Shown piece after piece: positions 8,501 through 15,884 of a DNA stretch of 26,003 nucleotides (the first letter of the stretch is position 1; each line of letters begins with the position of its first letter). The DNA is from a virus. The DNA lies in IMG/VR virus record IMGVR_UViG_3300034789_000257, positions 1 to 26,003 of that record. One strand, given 5' to 3'. A program made the position numbers and the translations under genes. Under the pieces are notes generated by a model. It worked only from the letters and a program-made list of their open reading frames with translations. It made no database searches and was not told the DNA's origin.

Positions 8501-9155
8501 ATAATTCTAGGTCTGTTGTATTCGCATACTCAAAACACGTAATTTTATGGTGCGAATAATTTGGGGCAATCTGTGAAAGGTCATCACGATAATATACACC
8601 GTTGTTGTCACCATCAAAGAATGACATCTGCCAGAAATAGCATCCACCAGTTAGTCTGAATATAGCAGAGAAACCAGGCTCGTTAGCAGCAGTGATACCT
8701 AAACTACCCTGCACTGTAGGGTATGGCACATACTTCGGCACAATTTTAGTACGACGTAAGTCACTACCAACAACAGAACAACCTCTGGGGACTATGACAC
8801 CACCACGAGTGGAGTTAAATTTATATAATTCGTTACTTGCAGACGTTAAATCAAAGTTAGTATTCTCATTAAATGGTTGGATTTGGTTATAATCTGCTAA
8901 ACCAGGTCGGTTATCAATAACATACTCTGATGGATAGAGATAGATTGAGAATGCGTCAAATTCGTCATTACTCAAACCAACTCTATATGAAAATCTTGCT
9001 ACCTCAAGAAATGCTCTCTGCAACGTCTTAAATGGACGTAACGCTGAGTTACCTCTATTATCAAATGCATCAGACGCATCAAAGTCGTCGGGGTTGACGT
9101 ATATAATACGACCTGTCCTCGACGTGATGATATTTTTAAGTCGGGTTAGTGCCAT
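5583..9155 (-). CDS. Large virion structural protein (tail fibre / baseplate periphery)
   Basis: This 1190-residue protein starts with TRLKNIITSRTGRIIYVNPDDFDASDAFDN-type sequence (only the first part quoted) and RPFKTLQRAFLEVARFSYRVG (about 41-61), a conserved opening of a large structural protein in T4-like cyanophages. The middle is rich in Thr, Ser, Asn and Gly with beta-strand character, perhaps a beta-helix (residues about 130-520). A separate C-terminal module (about 1090-1190) begins TGNGSTTSFAISPGHT and ends with SLLVFLNGVCQRPGTDY and GDNIQIREL, typical of phage fibre termini. No enzymatic motif was identified. It probably forms part of the baseplate rim or a long fibre. A CTAAATA late motif and a possible AGGAA ribosome site precede the ATG at 9155. 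Confidence 0.75.
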   Translation of the reverse strand: MALTRLKNIITSRTGRIIYVNPDDFDASDAFDNRGNSALRPFKTLQRAFLEVARFSYRVGLSNDEFDAFSIYLYPSEYVIDNRPGLADYNQIQPFNENTNFDLTSASNELYKFNSTRGGVIVPRGCSVVGSDLRRTKIVPKYVPYPTVQGSLGITAANEPGFSAIFRLTGGCYFWQMSFFDGDNNGVYYRDDLSQIAPNYSHHKITCFEYANTTDLELYYQKISKGYAVIPDTSGIIAQDQLQPRVEENRIVGPISDEFAVSQIIRNGQTATAFTVDELGNPKNHGFSVGVAVNISGVTGPTDQDALLYNGSFLVTSAQGNQFTYQMSSEPSGNALGSNILVKVEIDTVDSASPYVFNCSLRSVWGVAGMHADGAEATGFKSMVVAQFTGISLQKDDRAFVLYNQSTGAYEAQAAGSGAHINGLCKYRKGWRHCHIKASNDAFIQVVSVFAVGFGDHFFSQSGGDLSITNSNSNFGNTSLRSKGFKAASFTKDKAGQITHVIPPKSLSDVEEISINWVTIDITKTRNVADPTKLFLYGYTVETARPPSKVQGYTIGARRDDVNTPDRVYVLLIASGAQEPTTHYAEINPSGPDVTGTRAGDDNSPIKWDSTNNQWYIQVDGSQNTIYTTLLANSIYQNLGFTPTTFIRRVPDARNLVDRIYRYRYVLDKDAFPVPRPPITGFVVQPRSSETNSPAYSKTYYLYSVETYQEFERGVTDGIYYLTFLNASVSPSTSNFNDFFFSQQTVDLYPAFDRDNPVADPAAAVSIADNETLGLVTTTDGASPTPNEDTQRSITKETSQFFLLESENNLGYNTTSNVLNGISVTARLGDAEERKIPLKLNADNSVQPILCELRRYSILRASGHTFEYLGFGPGNYSTAFPSTQVEVLTPAQVRLSQSLKEAAGVAYYSGVNSDGELFVGNQVINPVTGQITNEDIAQLNVLGEEGTTIETFSELVLTDKLTVIGGASNQLESVFSGPVTFQKKVTSQDTIQTLNLTYSNDDGTVLRNSFLAEDDGGGNPTVDTSLAFNDGDLAYNIDWTPGTFLGWIYDSGTWYKFGLSDTAPITSNRFAGVTHYGIGEAPDANNRMRITGNVAVTGDIDVTGKYGCADKYSLATGVNSGNNGVMYTGNGSTTSFAISPGHTAYSLLVFLNGVCQRPGTDYTVNANSVDFSIGTTPQTGDNIQIRELVI

Positions 9156-9175
9156 TTAAGGAATTCCTACGGAAA

Positions 9176-9182
9176 TATTTAG
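9176..9182 (-). promoter_or_regulatory. Late promoter motif variant (CTAAATA)
   Basis: CTAAATA lies directly after the TAA stop of the upstream gene (9183-9185) and about 20 nt before the ATG at 9155. It has the same position relative to the downstream gene as the other late motifs. Confidence 0.5.
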
Positions 9183-11438
9183 TTAGGGTGCTGCTCCACC
9201 AGCTCCACCATCACCAGTTGATGATACCTTAGTCATATTGACTACTGTGAAATCATCAGAAGGAGATTCAAACCCTGTAACCACATAACTTAAGTCGCCT
9301 GCTGAGGAGTAGACTGTCAAGTTTTGTCCAGGACCTACAATGATTGCACTATTTTTATCAGTTGTATTTGCTGCAACTGACTTATCATAGAATACATAAT
9401 CTTCCGCATTATAAATTGCTGCTTGGTCTGTATTGACACCTGTGCTAACTGTAGCGACATTAAATGTCAACGCTGCCCCGCCACCAGACCCAAGTAATGA
9501 GTCGTTAACTGTAATTGTATCTGCTGCTGCATGACCTTCACCACCATCAATAATAGTCACAGTCGCTGCACCACTACCATCCACAACTATAGAGTATGTG
9601 TCTCCTGTGCCACTACCTGTAGTGCCTGATGGAGCTGAGATAGTGTATGTGCCTGCTGCTCTACTTCCATCTGCTGCACCAATAGAGTTGACAGTAAGTA
9701 TCTTACCAGTTACAACCTTTGCCATTGTACGAGTACCATTGTTTAACGTTGGTGTATCGTAAAATTCTGTGCCTGCAGTAAATGGAGTTGACCCTTCACC
9801 TAACGTAACTTTCAGATGAGCATTAACTGGGTCATATGACTGCACATAACCAAATGGTCCTGGTGTTACAGCAGCATTACCACCAGCTAAACTGTCTGCT
9901 GTGATAGTATAGGTAACACTATTAACAGTGAATGTGTCGCCTGCTGCAAGAGGCTCACCCTTTACATCATAGATGTAAATCTCATTATATGCAGGGTTTT
10001 CATCAACTGCAAGTGAGAAACCAATACCAGTTGTGCTACCCGCAGGACTTCCATCTGCATATGCAAATAGGTTAATCTCAGTGGAGTCTGTTACTGCGAT
10101 TGAAGTATATGCTCCACCTGTGCCTGCAGTACCTACTTTACTGACCCCTGCAGTATATTCAGTACCTGGAGTTGGGTCTGCGTTTGTACCTTCAGCCTCA
10201 TCTGCAGAGAATTTAAGTGGATAGTTGTTGTTACTAGAGTCACTTAAATCAAACTTATATAATCTATCTTTTCTGATAAGTATAGACCCAAAAAGTATAT
10301 GTCCACTACCCTGTGTTTCAGAGAGAAGATACTTATTAGTGATAAGTGCGTCAGATGCAGTAGAGAATCCTAATGTTGCTGATGCGTTTGATGTGCCACC
10401 AGAAATACTTTCTGATTCAGTGAAATAATTGGCAAGATATACACCATTATCTGTTAACAGTGTAACTGTTGCACCATTGTTGTGGTCAACGTCTCCTGTG
10501 CCATACTGTGCTCTCTCAACAGTTATATCATTTCCTGCTACGTCTGTGATATTTAATATCTCATTATCAATTAACATCTTACCACCAGAAACAAATCCAG
10601 TAGAATCTGCAACTGTCAATGTTAGGTCACCTGATGCAAATGTCGCACCCTCATCAATAGTTGTAACTGTAGCAGATGCACTCCATGCATTACATGACCT
10701 TCCTGCAGGGATAACCCTAGGAGTTGTATTAAGAGCACCACGAGTAACAGTTAAAACATTTGTTGTTGTATTAATTCCACTAGCATCGATACTAACGATT
10801 TCCGTATCTGCAGGAGACCCATCTGTATTTTGGGCAATACCCAAGGTAAGATACATACCGTCAGCAAGACCAGTATTCCTAGAAATATTAAATGTGGTTG
10901 CTCCTGTAGTAACATCTGTAAATTGTAATGTTAATTCAGTATCTGCTCCTCCACGATAGACCGCAGTAAGACCTGATGTTGCTCCTGTAATTGTCTCACC
11001 ATTACTGAAAGTACCTGCTTGACTATTAGCTTCTAACTGAGTCTGTGAGACAGGTGCAACTATAGTGTAATATGTAACGTCTGATGTTGGTTTGAATACA
11101 TCAAGAATCGTTGCTATTGAATTATTTGTTGATGTAAAAGTTGTGCCTGGAATTGCGTTAGCATCTTGGAATCCTGGGTTTGTCTGGATTTTATATGCCG
11201 TAATTGGATTACCTTTATCTAACTTAAAAGGTGAGGCTGCTGCACCTGTGGATGACTGTGTGCCACTTAGATGTAACACTTGGTCATAATCTCTCAATGC
11301 TGTCCGATATGTCGCTGCACTTCCTGACTGATTACACACATTTAATACTGTGCTACCAGTTACTGTAGTAGGGCATCTATATACCGTTGTGTTTGTAGTC
11401 GCCCCTGGTTTAGCAGCGGCTAGTCTTCCTGCTGTCAT
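9183..11438 (-). CDS. Large tail/baseplate structural protein
   Basis: This 751-residue protein is almost all low-complexity beta-type sequence rich in Thr, Ser, Gly, Ala and Asp. It begins MTAGRLAAAKPGATTNTTVYRCP and ends with NLTVYSSAGDLSYVVTGFE followed by a Gly/Ala-rich tail, a combination I associate with a conserved virion protein of T4-like cyanophages. There is a mid-protein stretch GYVQSYDPVNAHLKVTLGEG and a SYSIVVDGSG-like beta hairpin region. No catalytic motif is visible. It starts 4 nt after the stop of the 448-residue fibre gene and precedes the 1190-residue gene, so all three are likely parts of one late transcript and one substructure (baseplate rim or fibre base). The exact T4 counterpart is uncertain. 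Confidence 0.7.
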   Translation of the reverse strand: MTAGRLAAAKPGATTNTTVYRCPTTVTGSTVLNVCNQSGSAATYRTALRDYDQVLHLSGTQSSTGAAASPFKLDKGNPITAYKIQTNPGFQDANAIPGTTFTSTNNSIATILDVFKPTSDVTYYTIVAPVSQTQLEANSQAGTFSNGETITGATSGLTAVYRGGADTELTLQFTDVTTGATTFNISRNTGLADGMYLTLGIAQNTDGSPADTEIVSIDASGINTTTNVLTVTRGALNTTPRVIPAGRSCNAWSASATVTTIDEGATFASGDLTLTVADSTGFVSGGKMLIDNEILNITDVAGNDITVERAQYGTGDVDHNNGATVTLLTDNGVYLANYFTESESISGGTSNASATLGFSTASDALITNKYLLSETQGSGHILFGSILIRKDRLYKFDLSDSSNNNYPLKFSADEAEGTNADPTPGTEYTAGVSKVGTAGTGGAYTSIAVTDSTEINLFAYADGSPAGSTTGIGFSLAVDENPAYNEIYIYDVKGEPLAAGDTFTVNSVTYTITADSLAGGNAAVTPGPFGYVQSYDPVNAHLKVTLGEGSTPFTAGTEFYDTPTLNNGTRTMAKVVTGKILTVNSIGAADGSRAAGTYTISAPSGTTGSGTGDTYSIVVDGSGAATVTIIDGGEGHAAADTITVNDSLLGSGGGAALTFNVATVSTGVNTDQAAIYNAEDYVFYDKSVAANTTDKNSAIIVGPGQNLTVYSSAGDLSYVVTGFESPSDDFTVVNMTKVSSTGDGGAGGAAP

Positions 11439-11442
11439 TTAC

Positions 11443-12789
11443 TTACCATCCGCTTTGGAAAAATGATTGTAATCGAATCTGACCGCCCAATACAGGAGCG
11501 GACAATGCACCACCGAAACTGATTGCAACATCACTAATGTTGTTAGTAGATAGCAACGTAGCGTCAGCATCTGGGAATTGAATGGTGCGTGCACCAGTCA
11601 AATTTGATGCATCAATGGTTATCTCACCATTAACGTCGTCTGGGTTATTTATCTTAGTAAGCTCTAAGGTTTTATTCTTAAGAGTCTGTGTTTTTAATTC
11701 AGTAACTAAGATATTTGTAGCACCACCATTGTTTAATGGGGCGGTAACCGCATTATTTGGGAAACCAAAAGCATATGTCTGGTTATCTTCTATGTTAGAC
11801 AGGTCGAATTGTATCTTTCTACCTTCGCCATCACTTTCGTCTGTGTCACAGAAAACTGCTCCCTTAAACAGTTTATTCTCTATTGTTTGAGATGATGCTT
11901 CACCAACCACCTTGATATTAAGGTCAGGAAATACAACTGTCCTGTTTAAAGTTAGCTCAGAAGAATCAAAAATAACATAACGAGTAGGGTCATTCTGCTC
12001 ATCACTTGAAGGTGTATTCGAGAATGTGGGGTTAACCATATTCTTATTGAATACGTTTTGCTCTGTAACGTCATCCAATAGAGTCGACTGTGTTACAGCA
12101 GCACCAAAGTCAGGTAGTCTATAGGTATGTAAACCTGGTGACTCCCATGCGTCACACTCTAACTTAGCAATCTTATCTGTTGATGTAGAACCTGTGATTT
12201 GTAACTCACCGTCCTTGATAATAATTGTCTTGTTAGTAATAGTCTGGAATGTATCGTTTGCAAGCAACGTTGTGCTTGTGTTTGTCCCCACGTTTGGTAG
12301 GTCAAAACGACGTGTCCCTGACTGTGTAGATATGGTATCTACGTTAAAGTGTGCTCTCTTAGCAGGGTTTTGGTCGCCCCCTAAGAAAAACTGTGCATCG
12401 GTCTGAATAATAGGACCGTTGACAGTAAAGAATCCACTACCCTGAGGTGTGAATTCAATGCTTGATGTTGCAGAGGCAGTGTCAACAGCTCTAACAACTA
12501 AGGTCGATGACCCATCTGTATTGTTTCTGCGTGTGTTATAAAACGCTGCTGTGCCAAATGTGATACCAATTTCATTGACAGCACTTTGATAAATTCCCGA
12601 ATCCCTGTCCAAATCGAAGGCTAATCCAGGCGCAGTTTGCGACCCTGCTGATAAACCTCTGAAAAGTTGATTAACTTTTGCTTTACGGTTTGGAATTAGC
12701 GGGTCAGATATAACAATAGGCAGAATAGCTTCACCAGTTACGAGTGCGTCTGCGATTGTATCTAACTGGGATATTCTTTTAGTTGCCAC
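11443..12789 (-). CDS. Repeat-containing tail fibre/baseplate protein (GTG start)
   Basis: This 448-residue protein has an N-terminal adaptor region (KRISQLDTIADALVTGEAIL, residues 4-23), then GLAFDLDRDSGIYQ (55-68). A shaft of degenerate repeats follows: a core like (R/V)xFPDxxxxxT-TLL followed by Q-T-(I/L)-x-N-K-T. Copies are seen at residues 160-190, 222-251, 283-308, 338-375 and 400-413. Such FPD/NKT repeats are common in trimeric phage fibres. The C-terminus ends SFGGALSAPVLGGQIRLQSF. The start is GTG at 12789; the only in-frame alternative nearby is weaker. A perfect TATAAATA lies 30 nt upstream, so this is likely the first gene of the late tail-fibre transcript. Confidence 0.75.
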   Translation of the reverse strand: MATKRISQLDTIADALVTGEAILPIVISDPLIPNRKAKVNQLFRGLSAGSQTAPGLAFDLDRDSGIYQSAVNEIGITFGTAAFYNTRRNNTDGSSTLVVRAVDTASATSSIEFTPQGSGFFTVNGPIIQTDAQFFLGGDQNPAKRAHFNVDTISTQSGTRRFDLPNVGTNTSTTLLANDTFQTITNKTIIIKDGELQITGSTSTDKIAKLECDAWESPGLHTYRLPDFGAAVTQSTLLDDVTEQNVFNKNMVNPTFSNTPSSDEQNDPTRYVIFDSSELTLNRTVVFPDLNIKVVGEASSQTIENKLFKGAVFCDTDESDGEGRKIQFDLSNIEDNQTYAFGFPNNAVTAPLNNGGATNILVTELKTQTLKNKTLELTKINNPDDVNGEITIDASNLTGARTIQFPDADATLLSTNNISDVAISFGGALSAPVLGGQIRLQSFFQSGW

Positions 12790-12818
12790 TGAAATTCAAC
12801 ACTACTTTGCTACTTTTT

Positions 12819-12826
12819 TATTTATA
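12819..12826 (-). promoter_or_regulatory. Perfect T4-type late promoter (TATAAATA)
   Basis: TATAAATA on the minus strand lies in the short gap between the JmjC/cupin-like gene and the GTG start at 12789, giving a leader of about 23 nt. It separates the accessory island from the tail-fibre genes. Confidence 0.8.
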
Positions 12827-12832
12827 AGCGTT

Positions 12833-13291
12833 CTATTCCTTTGAGAAGGATAGACTACATCTAGGTCCTATAACCGATGGGTTATGATACACTCCTTTAG
12901 GAATATGTATGCCATCGCCAGGTCTTAAGATTATATCTGTGCCATCATCAAACCTATATTTCACCAATCCTAACACATTTACAATGAATACATCCATTGT
13001 ATCATTGTGTCTGCCAAGTGTTTTACCCTTAGCGAATGAAATATAGGTATGGACTCTATGATAATCAAAATTATCTGCAACTTTGTCTATGATAGGTTGT
13101 AGATTAGGTGCATTCCATTTACCTTCACATACAATAGTGGGTATGAATCCTTCTTGAGGGTCTTCACAATAACCCCACTCACCATTTAATACATCATAAT
13201 CAACCTTATCAATGACATCATTCCATGTCACACCCGAGAAAAAACACTCGTCAATCCAATTTTTAAAGTGTTTTACCGATTGTTGCTGCAT
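12833..13291 (-). CDS. JmjC/cupin-like Fe(II) oxygenase protein
   Basis: This protein has 152 residues counted from the ATG at 13291; a TTG at 13303 would add four. The core reads GRHNDTMDVFIVNVLGLVKYRF followed by LRPGDGIHIPKGVYHNP. This matches the double-stranded beta-helix of JmjC/Cupin_4 hydroxylases: HxD at H95/D97, distal H136, and R144 as a possible 2-oxoglutarate partner. By family knowledge, such proteins hydroxylate proteins or small molecules using Fe(II), O2 and 2-oxoglutarate. It is short for JmjC enzymes, so a bare cupin with no oxygenase activity is possible. It overlaps the end of talC by 29 nt and is the last gene of the accessory island. Its substrate is unknown. Confidence 0.7.
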   Translation of the reverse strand: MQQQSVKHFKNWIDECFFSGVTWNDVIDKVDYDVLNGEWGYCEDPQEGFIPTIVCEGKWNAPNLQPIIDKVADNFDYHRVHTYISFAKGKTLGRHNDTMDVFIVNVLGLVKYRFDDGTDIILRPGDGIHIPKGVYHNPSVIGPRCSLSFSKE

Positions 13292-13922
13292 AATCTGCGT
13301 CAAATAATGCTAAACCTTTCTCAGTCAATACATGATTATACATCTTGTCAAAGATTTTAGGTGGCATTGTAACAATGTCAGCACCGTATGTGAAACATTC
13401 AGCAACGCTATGCACATCACGAAGTGATGCTGCCAATACATGTGTTGTATCTACATCTTGTGTGCAGAATGTAGCAGTAATCTCTTTAATCAATTCCAAA
13501 CCATTGAATGAGTTATCATCAACTCTACCTACAAATGGACTAACATATGTCGCTCCCGACTTATGTGCCAGTATAGATTGTGCTAATGAGAATATAAGAG
13601 TGACGTTTACTCTTGCTCCTTCTTCTGATAATGCTCTGCATGCGGCTAGACCTTCTACTGTGCAGGGCACTTTAATTGTTGCTTGACGATTACCAAACTT
13701 TTTAATCAGTCTTCTACCCTCACCAATCATAGTATTTTCGTCACCTACGACTTCCATACTAATATCAGGTATACCCATATCGATTAACTCTTGGTATACA
13801 TCTTCTGGGTTTCTGCCTGATTTGTATATCAGAGTGGGATTAGTTGTGACTCCGTCAATCATACCAGTATTGTAATACTGTCTGATTTCATCTGTAATAG
13901 CGGAATCAAGAAATAATTTCAT
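13263..13922 (-). CDS. talC: Transaldolase (TalC / fructose-6-phosphate aldolase-like type)
   Basis: This 219-residue protein is a complete short-type transaldolase, a TIM-barrel enzyme that transfers a dihydroxyacetone unit between sugar phosphates in the pentose phosphate pathway. The Schiff-base lysine is in ATIKVPCT (K84), and the family residues D6 (LFLDSA) and N28 (GVTTNPT) are present, with SLRDVHSVAECFTYGADIVTMPP as the C-terminal phosphate-side region. TalC is one of the best known cyanophage auxiliary metabolic genes and is thought to support NADPH and nucleotide precursor production. Its ATG overlaps the TGA of the upstream oxygenase-like gene by 4 nt (ATGA), so it is translationally coupled. 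CP12 in the same window fits the same metabolic redirection. Confidence 0.96.
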   Translation of the reverse strand: MKLFLDSAITDEIRQYYNTGMIDGVTTNPTLIYKSGRNPEDVYQELIDMGIPDISMEVVGDENTMIGEGRRLIKKFGNRQATIKVPCTVEGLAACRALSEEGARVNVTLIFSLAQSILAHKSGATYVSPFVGRVDDNSFNGLELIKEITATFCTQDVDTTHVLAASLRDVHSVAECFTYGADIVTMPPKIFDKMYNHVLTEKGLALFDADYAATIGKTL

Positions 13923-14479
13923 AATAGTTTAGGTGCAATATTTTTTATCCAAAAATTGCAGGATAATGTTTTTCTTACGTTGTCATGTTTGTGGGATGTT
14001 ACCCCATGAAACATGTGGCCAGGAAAAAATAGAATATCTCCCGCCTCGATTTTAGGAATGTGTGTCTGCTCAGTCTGTAAAACGTGCTTCCAAACTGGTG
14101 ACAAGTCCACATGTCTATCTAGGAAATAAAATTGTGAATACCCTTCCAAATATTCTGGAAAGAAAACACCAACAACATCACAGTCATTATGGTCATGAGG
14201 TTCTTGATAATCCCCTCTTTCGTAATGACTTACCCAAGGTCTATTCATAGACATGAGCATTCTTTGGTCAAGTGCTTCACACAATTTATTGATACTAGGT
14301 TGCATCATAGGAAGTATGTCGTCTAGTATCTGTGTCATTTTAACAGAGCAGAGTTTACCCCAAGGTACTGGGTCTCCACTCTTTTGTTTCATCACAAACT
14401 CTGACAACTCTTCACTATTGGGTGCTTTAAACTTCCAATAAAAAGTTTGATTAAAAATATTATTCGGGGATATTTTCAT
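13919..14479 (-). CDS. 2OG-Fe(II) oxygenase-like protein (second of two)
   Basis: This 186-residue protein has a double-stranded beta-helix pattern. EPHDHNDCDVVGVFF (H95 and H97, perhaps D99) gives the first metal ligands, and AGDILFFPGHMFHGV gives the distal histidine H158. R169 in VRKTLSCNFWI is placed to bind 2-oxoglutarate. This matches the putative 2OG-Fe(II) oxygenases found in many marine phages. The upstream MSMNRPWVSHYERGDYQ stretch precedes the motif as in relatives. The substrate is unknown; possible targets are host or phage protein residues or a small molecule. It overlaps talC by 4 nt and the preceding unknown gene by 20 nt, so it belongs to the same operon. Confidence 0.8.
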   Translation of the reverse strand: MKISPNNIFNQTFYWKFKAPNSEELSEFVMKQKSGDPVPWGKLCSVKMTQILDDILPMMQPSINKLCEALDQRMLMSMNRPWVSHYERGDYQEPHDHNDCDVVGVFFPEYLEGYSQFYFLDRHVDLSPVWKHVLQTEQTHIPKIEAGDILFFPGHMFHGVTSHKHDNVRKTLSCNFWIKNIAPKLL

Positions 14480-14762
14480 AGTTGTCAGTCATATATTCCA
14501 TATCGAAGATGAGTGGATGACACTGCTCCATTATAAGATATTCACTCGCATGATACAAGTCTATGTCAGTATATTCTAGCGAATACCAATCTGCCTCTGT
14601 CCTCACATCATCTAAGTCTTGCACTGCTTGAGGTAACTCTTCAAAAGTAAATGGAATGCCATTGATGAAATACATCATGACTATCACCCTTACTGTCTCC
14701 TCAGGTTTCTGAGTATACATTGTAAGGTAGCAATAGTTATGTGTGATTTCTGCCTTGACCAT
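14460..14762 (-). CDS. Hypothetical protein, 100 residues
   Basis: I do not recognise this protein. It begins MVKAEITHNYCYLTMYTQKPEETVRVIVMM and is acidic toward the end, with FTFEELPQAVQDLDDVRTEADWYSLEY and a Tyr-rich C-terminus. The ATG at 14762 overlaps the TGA of the upstream oxygenase gene (TGATG); a TTG one codon upstream is less likely. Coding is supported by its place between coupled genes, with a 20 nt overlap at its 3' end. It is found between the two 2OG-oxygenase-like genes, which may mean it assists them, but that is only contextual. Confidence 0.65.
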   Translation of the reverse strand: MVKAEITHNYCYLTMYTQKPEETVRVIVMMYFINGIPFTFEELPQAVQDLDDVRTEADWYSLEYTDIDLYHASEYLIMEQCHPLIFDMEYMTDNYENIPE

Positions 14763-15388
14763 CAACCTATGGTGATATTAGCTGTGAATGCAATTCTATC
14801 GTTACTGGGGTTTGAATCAAATCCATGTGTAACGTTTGAGGGGTAGATAATAATATCTCCTTCCTCCATATTGAAAGTTGCTTCTGTTAAATTAAAAGCA
14901 GTTGGATTTTCACTATCTATCTGCAATATGGGATAGTGATTAGATGCAACATTCTTTCTCCATTTAATATATGCGTGTTGCTCATGATTATAGTTAACAA
15001 GGTAAGTAAGTGAGTATACACAATTACTATGCTCATGAGGTGCGTAGATTGCACCTTCAGTTGCTAACTCTAGATAACTCTCAGAGACTTGTAAGTCTGA
15101 TTTATAGTTATAAGATGACTCATTATGCTTGGCAACAGCATCCATAATAGTCGTCCTAAACTCATAATAGTCATTAAAAAGTTTATTAGTCTCTCCTATT
15201 TGTGAGATGCCATGGCAAATTGACTCCCTTCCATGCTTAGGTAAAATATCTTCTTTACTAATCCACTCCATGATTCCTTTTTTAAGGTCTGCATGATTTG
15301 GTGCTTTGATTCTTGTAACAGGTGTAGGAAAGAATCCATAAGTTTCACTTTGGATTACATCTTCTAATTTATCACTAAGTTTGTCCAT
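14762..15388 (-). CDS. 2OG-Fe(II) oxygenase-like protein (first of two)
   Basis: This 208-residue protein resembles the putative 2OG-Fe(II) oxygenases of marine phages. It has YGFFPTPVTRIKAPNH at 17-32, the metal motif APHEHSNCVYSLTYL with H118 and H120, EEGDIIIYPSNVTHGF with H188, and R198 in NDRIAFTANI for 2-oxoglutarate. The order and spacing match the second oxygenase-like gene of this island, although sequence identity is low outside the motifs. The HxH rather than HxD first motif is usual in this phage subgroup. Substrate is unknown. The AAAGGA ribosome site and TAATG junction with the upstream Phd-like gene support the ATG at 15388. Confidence 0.8.
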   Translation of the reverse strand: MDKLSDKLEDVIQSETYGFFPTPVTRIKAPNHADLKKGIMEWISKEDILPKHGRESICHGISQIGETNKLFNDYYEFRTTIMDAVAKHNESSYNYKSDLQVSESYLELATEGAIYAPHEHSNCVYSLTYLVNYNHEQHAYIKWRKNVASNHYPILQIDSENPTAFNLTEATFNMEEGDIIIYPSNVTHGFDSNPSNDRIAFTANITIG

Positions 15389-15627
15389 TAAAAATCCTTT
15401 GTCATTTGTCCAAGAGATTCAGCAACGTATGCTTGTGTGCCTGCAGGGTCTGGCACAAACTCCTCTGGTTGCGGAATATTTATCTCTGGTGGAGCTTGTG
15501 CTACTGATGTAATTATAGCAACTTTGTCTCCTGTATTAATCTTTACTGTATGTCCTTTTGCTACAAGTGACATAATGAAGTCAAAGTTTGCTTTAAACTC
15601 TGCAACTTCTACGCTAATGATATTCAT
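15388..15627 (-). CDS. Phd/YefM-like antitoxin-family protein, no partner toxin seen
   Basis: This 79-residue protein has an N-terminal half MNIISVEVAEFKANFDFIM, then KGHTVKINTGDKVAIITSV, which follows the Phd/YefM pattern (I-x-x-x-E-x-x-x-N-x-x-x-x-x-x-x-x-x-G-x-x-V-x-I-x-x-x-x-K-x-A-x-I). That family binds operator DNA through its N-terminus and neutralises a toxin with its C-terminus. The C-terminal half here is Pro-rich (PEINIPQPEEFVPD) and unlike a typical toxin-binding tail. No toxin gene lies beside it. It could counter a host toxin, autoregulate the island, or have lost the antitoxin role. It overlaps the upstream gene by 4 nt and the downstream one by 1 nt. The family call is moderate. 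Confidence 0.55.
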   Translation of the reverse strand: MNIISVEVAEFKANFDFIMSLVAKGHTVKINTGDKVAIITSVAQAPPEINIPQPEEFVPDPAGTQAYVAESLGQMTKDF

Positions 15628-15833
15628 AGGTAAGTAATTAAATCTTCTGGGAGGTCTTGAAATGTGGTCAAGGTTTCCATGAAACCTTCCATTCCTTCTG
15701 TGTCAAACTTCCATGTTACGGTCTCTTCGTAACCTTCTGTATCAAGAATCTTTACGCTACGCTTGGGTATCTCTACCCAGATATGCTCCAAATACGTGGT
15801 CGTATTGTTGAGCTCATCAAAGCTTTCAATCAT
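15624..15833 (-). CDS. Hypothetical protein, 69 residues
   Basis: I do not recognise this short acidic protein. It has IWVEIPKRSVKILDTEGYEETVTWKFDTEGMEGFMETLTTF in the middle and ends DLPEDLITYL. The pattern (short beta strands and a helix) suggests a small folded protein. It is the first gene of the accessory island, about 16 nt after the predicted transcript start, and its TGA overlaps the next ATG by 4 nt. No strong Shine-Dalgarno sequence is present at the right distance. Similar small proteins of unknown function are common in cyanophage genomes. Confidence 0.6.
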   Translation of the reverse strand: MIESFDELNNTTTYLEHIWVEIPKRSVKILDTEGYEETVTWKFDTEGMEGFMETLTTFQDLPEDLITYL

Positions 15834-15855
15834 GAGGGGAGTAGTTTCTCTCCCT

Positions 15856-15884
15856 AGTATACCCTAGTTTAGGAGTAATGGCAA
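15856..15884 (-). promoter_or_regulatory. Sigma70-type promoter for the talC/oxygenase island
   Basis: On the minus strand, TTGCCA (15879-15884) and TATACT (15856-15861) are separated by exactly 17 bases, each matching the consensus at five of six positions. The boxes overlap the last codons and stop of the needle gene, and the predicted start near 15849 lies before the ATG at 15833. This would let host RNA polymerase transcribe the island early, independent of the late structural genes around it. Confidence 0.75.

Noticed and set aside
15834-15866. Reading frame of the needle gene continues past its TAG (15864-15866) into the 69-residue gene.
   Set aside because: It is in phase and open for ten codons, but there is no repeat or domain continuity, and the sigma70-type promoter occupies the junction. 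Chance phase match is the simpler reading.
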